From assembly GCA_019115685.1 (NCBI GenBank), contig DXDC01000266.1:1-9791 (forward strand): a stretch of 9,791 nt of DNA, written 5' to 3'. Shown here one piece after another: positions 5,751 to 9,791 of this stretch. Source of the DNA: Candidatus Agrococcus pullicola (lineage in GTDB: Bacteria > Actinomycetota > Actinomycetes > Actinomycetales > Microbacteriaceae). Position numbers and translations under genes: made by a program. Positions within the stretch are counted from its first letter, which is position 1; every line of letters begins with the position of its first letter. The notes beneath the pieces were generated by a model. It did no database searches. It saw nothing but the letters and a program-made list of their open reading frames with translations, and was not told the origin of the DNA.

Positions 5751-7940
5751 ATGCCCGAACACCGCAGACTGGAAACGGGTGTCGACTGGATGCAGATCGA
5801 CACGACTCCCGATGACTGGAAGCACGCGGACCCTGCCCTGCTGCGCACCATGCTGGGCCAATTGCACCTGATCAGGGCGTTCGAGGAGCGACTCCTGACA
5901 CTCGCGAGTCAGGGCCTCGTCCACGGCCCAGTGCATTCGAGCATCGGCCAGGAGGGCGGCGCGGTCGGATCCATCGTCGGCCTGCGAAGCGAGGACGGCG
6001 TCAGCGGCTCGCACCGCGGCCACCACCAATTCCTCGCGAAGGCGATAGGGCACGTCTCCGGCGGAGCGCTGAGCCTCGACAACCTTGTCGATCAGGAGCT
6101 GCGCGCTGTCCTGAAGCGCACGATGGCAGAGATTCTCGGCCTCGCGGAGGGTTTCTCGGGAGGCCGCGGCGGATCGATGCACCTGCAGTGGCTGGAAGCG
6201 GGGGCGCTGGGAACGAACGCGATCGTCGGTGGCGGTGTGGCTATGGCCGCCGGTAACGCCATGGCTCAGCGGCGCGCGGGCACCGACAACATCACGGTCA
6301 ACTACTTCGGCGACGGTTCGGCGCAGATCGGCTCCGTGCTCGAGACGATGAACCTCGCCGCCGCCTGGAAGCTGCCGTTCACGTTCTTCATCGAGAACAA
6401 CATGTATGCGGTGTCGACCAACGCCGAGGAGATCGCCGCCGACCCGCGGTTCTCCGTGCGCGGTCAGGGCTTCGGCATCCCGTCCTGGCGCGTCGACGGC
6501 ATGAATCCGCTCGCCGTCCACCTCGCCATGCAGGAGGCGGGTGAGCGGATGCGCGCCGGCGAGGGCCCCGCGGTCGTCGAGGCCGAGGTCTACCGCTTCT
6601 TCCACCAGAACGGCCCGTTCCCCGGCAGCGCCTTCGGGTATAGAACAAAGGACGAAGAGGCCGAGTGGAAGCTGCGCGACCCGCTCGACCGCATGGCCAG
6701 CGAGATGCTTGCGCTCGATCTCGTCGACGAGGCGGGAGTGAAGGCCGTTCGCGAGCAGGCGAAAGATGCGATGCAGTCGATTTCGGAGGAACTCCTCGAG
6801 AGCGACCCCGAACGCGAGGGAAAGCAGCGCATCATCCCGGCGCTGTGGCCGGACCCGAAGACCGTGGACAACGGGATCCGCAGCGACGAGATCGAACTGG
6901 CAGGGCTCGAATCCGCAGAGCCCAGCGACATCGATGGCACGTGGCGCGACGTGAAGTTCGTCGACGCTGTGGCCCAGGTCATGGATCGCCGCATGGGCGA
7001 GGACGACCGCATCCTGGTCATGGGCGAAGACGTGCACCGCCTCGGCGGCGGCACGAACGGCGCAACGAAGGGGCTGCTCGAGAACCACGGTGCAGATCGG
7101 GTCATCGGCACACCCATCAGCGAAAACGCGTTCTTCGGCATCGGCACCGGCCTCGCCCTCGACGGCCGCTATCGACCCGTGGTCGAGTTCATGTATCCCG
7201 ACTTCATGTGGGTCGCGGCAGACCAGGTGTTCAACCAGGCCGGCAAGGTCCGTCATATGTTCGGCGACAACAACACGGTGCCCCTTGTGCTCCGCACGAA
7301 GGTCGCGATGGGCATCGGCTACGGCTCGCAGCATCTCATGGATCCAGCGGGGATCTTCGCGACGCAACCCGGGTGGCGGATCGTCGCCGCATCCAGTGCC
7401 GCGGACTACGTCGGGCTGATGAACGCCGCGCTGGCACTGGAGGACCCGGTGCTCGTCATCGAGCACGTCGACCTCTACGGCAAGCAGGACTCGATCCCGG
7501 AGGGGGATCTCGACTACATCATCCCGCCCCGGTCGGCCGCAGTGAAGCGCGAGGGCAGCGAAGTCACGGTGCTTACGTATCTCTCGATGGTGCACCACGC
7601 GCTCGAAGCGATCGAAGAAACCGGTGTCGACGCTGAACTGGTCGACCTGCGCTGGCTGGATCGTGCATCCATCGACTGGGACACCATCGGTGAGAGCATC
7701 GAGAAGACGAACAACGTGCTCATCGTCGAACAGGGCGCCCGAGACACCGGGTACGGGGCCTGGCTCGCGGATGAGATTCAGCGCCGCTACTTCGACTGGC
7801 TCGACCAGCCGATTCAGCGCGTTACCGGAGGTGTCGCGTCACCGTCGATTTCTAAGGTGCTGGAGCGAGCGGCCATCGCGAAGACCGAGGAGGTCGCCGA
7901 GGGCCTGGAGCGAGTACGGAAGAACTGGGGAGGCCGCTGA
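5751..7940 (+). CDS. fused alpha/beta E1 component of a 2-oxoacid (or acetoin) dehydrogenase complex
   Basis: A 729-residue thiamine diphosphate enzyme in which the alpha and beta subunits of E1, separate in most complexes, form one chain. E1 decarboxylates a 2-oxoacid (or cleaves acetoin) and passes the acyl group to the lipoyl arm of E2. The alpha half (about 25-370) shows HRGHH (88-92), SGGRGGSMHL (136-145) and the ThDP/Mg motif GDGS (187-190) through NN (216-217). The beta half (about 400-725) shows TPISE (454-458), whose Glu corresponds to the cofactor-activating Glu59 of human PDH beta, then the DF...ADQ.FNQAGK core (484-499) and SQH (526-528), where the active-site His is expected. About 23 residues (102-124) are extra compared with acetoin dehydrogenase alpha chains as I recall them. 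ATG 5751 has AAGGAGAGG upstream. The stop overlaps the E2 start by one base. The substrate cannot be assigned; the alpha half looks most like AcoA-type chains. Confidence 0.92.
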   Translation: MPEHRRLETGVDWMQIDTTPDDWKHADPALLRTMLGQLHLIRAFEERLLTLASQGLVHGPVHSSIGQEGGAVGSIVGLRSEDGVSGSHRGHHQFLAKAIGHVSGGALSLDNLVDQELRAVLKRTMAEILGLAEGFSGGRGGSMHLQWLEAGALGTNAIVGGGVAMAAGNAMAQRRAGTDNITVNYFGDGSAQIGSVLETMNLAAAWKLPFTFFIENNMYAVSTNAEEIAADPRFSVRGQGFGIPSWRVDGMNPLAVHLAMQEAGERMRAGEGPAVVEAEVYRFFHQNGPFPGSAFGYRTKDEEAEWKLRDPLDRMASEMLALDLVDEAGVKAVREQAKDAMQSISEELLESDPEREGKQRIIPALWPDPKTVDNGIRSDEIELAGLESAEPSDIDGTWRDVKFVDAVAQVMDRRMGEDDRILVMGEDVHRLGGGTNGATKGLLENHGADRVIGTPISENAFFGIGTGLALDGRYRPVVEFMYPDFMWVAADQVFNQAGKVRHMFGDNNTVPLVLRTKVAMGIGYGSQHLMDPAGIFATQPGWRIVAASSAADYVGLMNAALALEDPVLVIEHVDLYGKQDSIPEGDLDYIIPPRSAAVKREGSEVTVLTYLSMVHHALEAIEETGVDAELVDLRWLDRASIDWDTIGESIEKTNNVLIVEQGARDTGYGAWLADEIQRRYFDWLDQPIQRVTGGVASPSISKVLERAAIAKTEEVAEGLERVRKNWGGR

Positions 7941-9256
7941 TGGCAACCGTCGTGAAAATGCCGCAACTCGCGGCGGGAGAAGAAACCGCGACCGTGCAGT
8001 CCTGGCTCGTGACTGCCGGTGACGAGATCTCCGAGGGACAACCCATCGTCGAGATAGAAACCGAGAAGGCGACCGGCGACTTCGCGGCGGACGTCGGGGG
8101 TGTCTTCGCAGGTGCGGTTGTGGATGCCGGCGCGACCGTCGACGTCGGCACCGTGATCGCCGTGATCGCAGCAGCCGGTGAGGACCCGGAGACTGCGCTC
8201 GCGGAGCACGCCGGGAACGGTGCCGGCGGTGACGCGGGCCCTGACGACTCAGAGGATGCCGTCGAAGCGGACGCCGACGCCGGCTCGAGTGAGGCCGATT
8301 CGCGTGCGGCCGGAGCAGGAAGCTCCGACAGAGGTGCCTCGAGCACGGAGACTTCGAGCGACACCGGTGACCACGTTCGCAGATTCGCGAGCCCGCTTGC
8401 ACGCCGTCTCGCGAAGGAGCACGGCATCCCGCTCGATCAGCTGGAAGGAACCGGCCCCGGCGGCCGTGTCGTGCGACGCGATGTCGAAGCGTATCTCGAA
8501 TCGTCGCCCGCGGAGGTGGAGCCGTCAACAGCCGAGCCCGCGAAGCCGAGCGCGATTCCAGCCACGCCGGATGCCGAATTCGAGGACGTACCGCACACCG
8601 GGATGCGCAGAGCGATCGCGAGGAGGCTCACCGAGAGCAAGAGCACGGTGCCGCACTTCTATCTCACCGCCGACGTGCGAGTAGACGAGTTGCTGTCGTT
8701 GCGCAAGCAGATCAATGAATCCGGTGACGTGAAGATCTCGGTCAACGACTTCGTCATCAAAGCGGTCGCGAAGGCGCTGCAGGATGTTCCCGAGGCCAAC
8801 GCGATCTGGACGGACGAAGCGACTCGCCGATTCTCTGGCGTCGATATCTCCGTCGCTGTCTCTGTTCCGGGCGGACTGCTGACACCCGTCATGCGTGGCG
8901 TCGAACACCTGTCGCTGACGCAGATCAGCGGGCAGATGAAGGACTACGCGCAGCGCGCCCGCGACGGCGAACTCAAACAGGACGAGCTCGTCGGCGGATC
9001 GTTCTCGATCTCGAACCTCGGCATGTACGGCACACAAGAGTTCTCGGCCATTCTGAATCCGCCGCAGGCGGGCATCCTCGCCGTCGGTGCGGCATCCAAA
9101 CGCCCCGTCGTCGACGACGAGGGAGAGCTGGAGGTCGCAACCGTGATGACCGTGACGCTCTCGGCGGACCACCGCGTACTGGACGGCGCGCTGGCGGCGG
9201 AGTGGCTGGCCGCCTTCGCGAAGCGCATAGAGCATCCGCTCGGCATGCTGGTGTAG
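7940..9256 (+). CDS. dihydrolipoamide acyltransferase (E2) of the same complex
   Basis: A 438-residue E2 core protein that takes the acyl group from E1 on a swinging lipoyl arm and transfers it to CoA. One N-terminal lipoyl domain (about 1-80) carries the modified lysine K43 in ETEKAT. An acidic, Gly/Ala/Ser-rich linker (about 81-146) follows. The peripheral subunit-binding domain (about 148-186, FASPLARRLAKEHGIP...GTGPGGRVVRRDVEAYL) holds E1 and/or E3. A second linker leads to the catalytic domain (about 215-438) with the active-site HRVLDG (H411, D415) near the end. The length is normal for a single-lipoyl E2. The ATG at 7940 overlaps the E1 stop (TGATG) and has GGAGG six bases upstream, so translation is coupled. 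No E3 gene follows, so a lipoamide dehydrogenase encoded elsewhere must serve the complex. Confidence 0.94.
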   Translation: MATVVKMPQLAAGEETATVQSWLVTAGDEISEGQPIVEIETEKATGDFAADVGGVFAGAVVDAGATVDVGTVIAVIAAAGEDPETALAEHAGNGAGGDAGPDDSEDAVEADADAGSSEADSRAAGAGSSDRGASSTETSSDTGDHVRRFASPLARRLAKEHGIPLDQLEGTGPGGRVVRRDVEAYLESSPAEVEPSTAEPAKPSAIPATPDAEFEDVPHTGMRRAIARRLTESKSTVPHFYLTADVRVDELLSLRKQINESGDVKISVNDFVIKAVAKALQDVPEANAIWTDEATRRFSGVDISVAVSVPGGLLTPVMRGVEHLSLTQISGQMKDYAQRARDGELKQDELVGGSFSISNLGMYGTQEFSAILNPPQAGILAVGAASKRPVVDDEGELEVATVMTVTLSADHRVLDGALAAEWLAAFAKRIEHPLGMLV

Positions 9257-9388
9257 CTCGCAGTGGTTCCGGTGAGACTTCCCCCGAACTTCTGAGACGG
9301 TTTTCGCACCCGCCCTGTGCTGAGCGTGCCCAAACGATCTTGAGCCGAGGTGGATGGTGCGCGGTTCTCGAAGTGCCAACCACGCCGG
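9257..9388. other. intergenic stretch after E2 with no recognised feature
   Basis: No gene or convincing terminator is seen. The strongest candidate is a weak CCG...CGG pairing (9284-9300) before TTTT at 9301-9304, too poor to call. The whole gap to the next gene is about 300 bases; the rest holds the inverted repeat and the promoter/leader listed separately. Confidence 0.3.
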
Positions 9389-9462
9389 GCACACTTCTCG
9401 GTCTATACGTGGAATGAACGCGCTCTACGGGCGTGTCGCCATGCATAGACCGAGAAGTGTGC
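9389..9462. repeat. long inverted repeat, 18-bp perfect arms
   Basis: Positions 9389-9406 and 9445-9462 are perfect reverse complements. After one A.C mismatch the pairing goes on for five more positions (9408-9412 with 9439-9443, one G.T). The 26-base middle can add ACGC/GCGT (9418-9421 with 9431-9434). It could be the transcript end of the E1-E2 operon, but no T-run follows on either strand. It could also be a dispersed palindromic element. I see no target-site duplication at its edges. Confidence 0.65.
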
Positions 9463-9499
9463 GCTGATCCGAGCACGTGTCGGAAGCCCGGAAGAGCAC

Positions 9500-9505
9500 T
9501 AGACT
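9500..9505 (+). promoter_or_regulatory. possible -10 box upstream of the YdcZ-type gene
   Basis: TAGACT ends six bases before the GTG at 9512, the same geometry as the leaderless starts at 761 and 1471. No good -35 is visible; TGTCGG (9478-9483) with a 16-base spacer is a poor match. Confidence 0.33.
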
Positions 9506-9511
9506 TACCGG

Positions 9512-9568
9512 GTGCTTCAGGTGCCCGGATACTCGCTGCGATGCCGTGAAGCGAGGTCGGCTGCATGA
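9512..9568 (+). CDS. possible leaderless 18-residue leader peptide
   Basis: GTG 9512 opens an 18-codon frame (VLQVPGYSLRCREARSAA) ending in TGA at 9566-9568. Its stop overlaps the ATG of the next gene as ATGA. The GTG is six bases after a TANNNT box, so it could be translated from the first base of the mRNA and couple translation of the membrane protein. No homology can be claimed for so short a peptide; the case rests on geometry alone. If it is not translated, the region is simply the 5' leader. Confidence 0.3.
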   Translation: MLQVPGYSLRCREARSAA

Positions 9569-9791
9569 AGCGCTTGCTTGCGATGCTCGGGGCGTTCTGC
9601 GGCGGTTCCGCCATGGTTATGCAGTCGCGCGTCAACGGCGAACTGGGCTCCCGTATCGACAGCGGTATCGTCGCCGCGTTGATCTCCTTCGTCGGCGGGC
9701 TCATCATCCTGGTCATTGCCGCCGCGCTTTCGCGCCGGACCCATCGCGGCATTCGCAGTGCGATTGCGGCGTTCCGCTCCGGCGATATTCC
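9565..9791 (+). CDS. YdcZ-type DMT superfamily membrane protein (partial, cut by window end)
   Basis: The first 75 residues of an integral membrane protein of the DMT_YdcZ (DUF606) family. The N-terminal hydrophobic helix is followed by MQSRVNGELGSRIDSGIVAALISF, close to the family's Q-x-x-x-N-G-x-L-G pattern. A second membrane helix lies around residues 33-54, then a basic loop (SRRTHRG). Members are about 150 residues (single) or about 300 (fused double) and are poorly characterised drug/metabolite transporter relatives. The ATG at 9565 has a weak GAGG eight bases upstream and overlaps the stop of a possible short leader frame. The 3' end is outside the window, so single or double form cannot be told. 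Confidence 0.85.
   Translation, partial: MKRLLAMLGAFCGGSAMVMQSRVNGELGSRIDSGIVAALISFVGGLIILVIAAALSRRTHRGIRSAIAAFRSGDI

Noticed and set aside
5631..7598. A 655-codon open frame on the minus strand, opposite the E1 gene
   Set aside because: It lies antisense to a clearly conserved E1 enzyme, its product is rich in Arg, His, Asp and Val without any domain I recognise, and long antisense frames are common in GC-rich DNA.
1..9791. CRISPR array, transposase, phage or toxin-antitoxin genes
   Set aside because: No regularly spaced repeats, no transposase or integrase motifs and no recognisable toxin or antitoxin were found on either strand.

Overview
The window looks like chromosomal DNA of a high-GC actinobacterium, probably Microbacteriaceae-like. 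The reasons are GC-rich codons, frequent gcatcc/ggatgc words inside genes, several starts that look leaderless (a TANNNT box six bases before ATG or GTG), and protein families common in that group. The genus cannot be fixed from the sequence alone.

Left part (1-2670): a complete tRNA-Thr(TGT) on the minus strand with an encoded CCA end, followed at once by a 19-bp hairpin. Then come three plus-strand genes, apparently each with its own promoter: a RimJ/RimL-like GNAT acetyltransferase, a SIMPL-domain (DUF541) protein and a 12-TM MFS efflux-type transporter. They show no functional link to one another.

Central part (2670-9256): the most coherent block. It holds a short-chain fatty acid transporter of the AtoE family (+); a convergent minus-strand pair encoding a VOC/glyoxalase-fold protein and a GntR/FCD regulator; and, divergent from that pair, a plus-strand operon for a fused alpha/beta E1 2-oxoacid dehydrogenase and its lipoyl E2 acyltransferase. 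The perfect palindrome ATTGGATCCAAT lies in the -35/-10 spacer of the E1-E2 promoter. A one-mismatch copy lies in the leader of the transporter gene, which is transcribed separately. The simplest reading is a small GntR-controlled regulon that imports a short carboxylate and oxidatively decarboxylates (or cleaves) a 2-oxo or acetoin-like intermediate to an acyl-CoA. No E3 gene is present, so dihydrolipoamide dehydrogenase must come from elsewhere. The substrate is unknown.

Right part (9257-9791): an intergenic stretch with a long inverted repeat (18-bp perfect arms), then the start of a YdcZ-type DMT-family membrane protein cut by the window edge. It is preceded by a possible 18-codon leaderless leader peptide whose stop overlaps its start codon.

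The gene families are all known. What may be undescribed is the combination and its shared operator, plus the long hairpins at gene ends.
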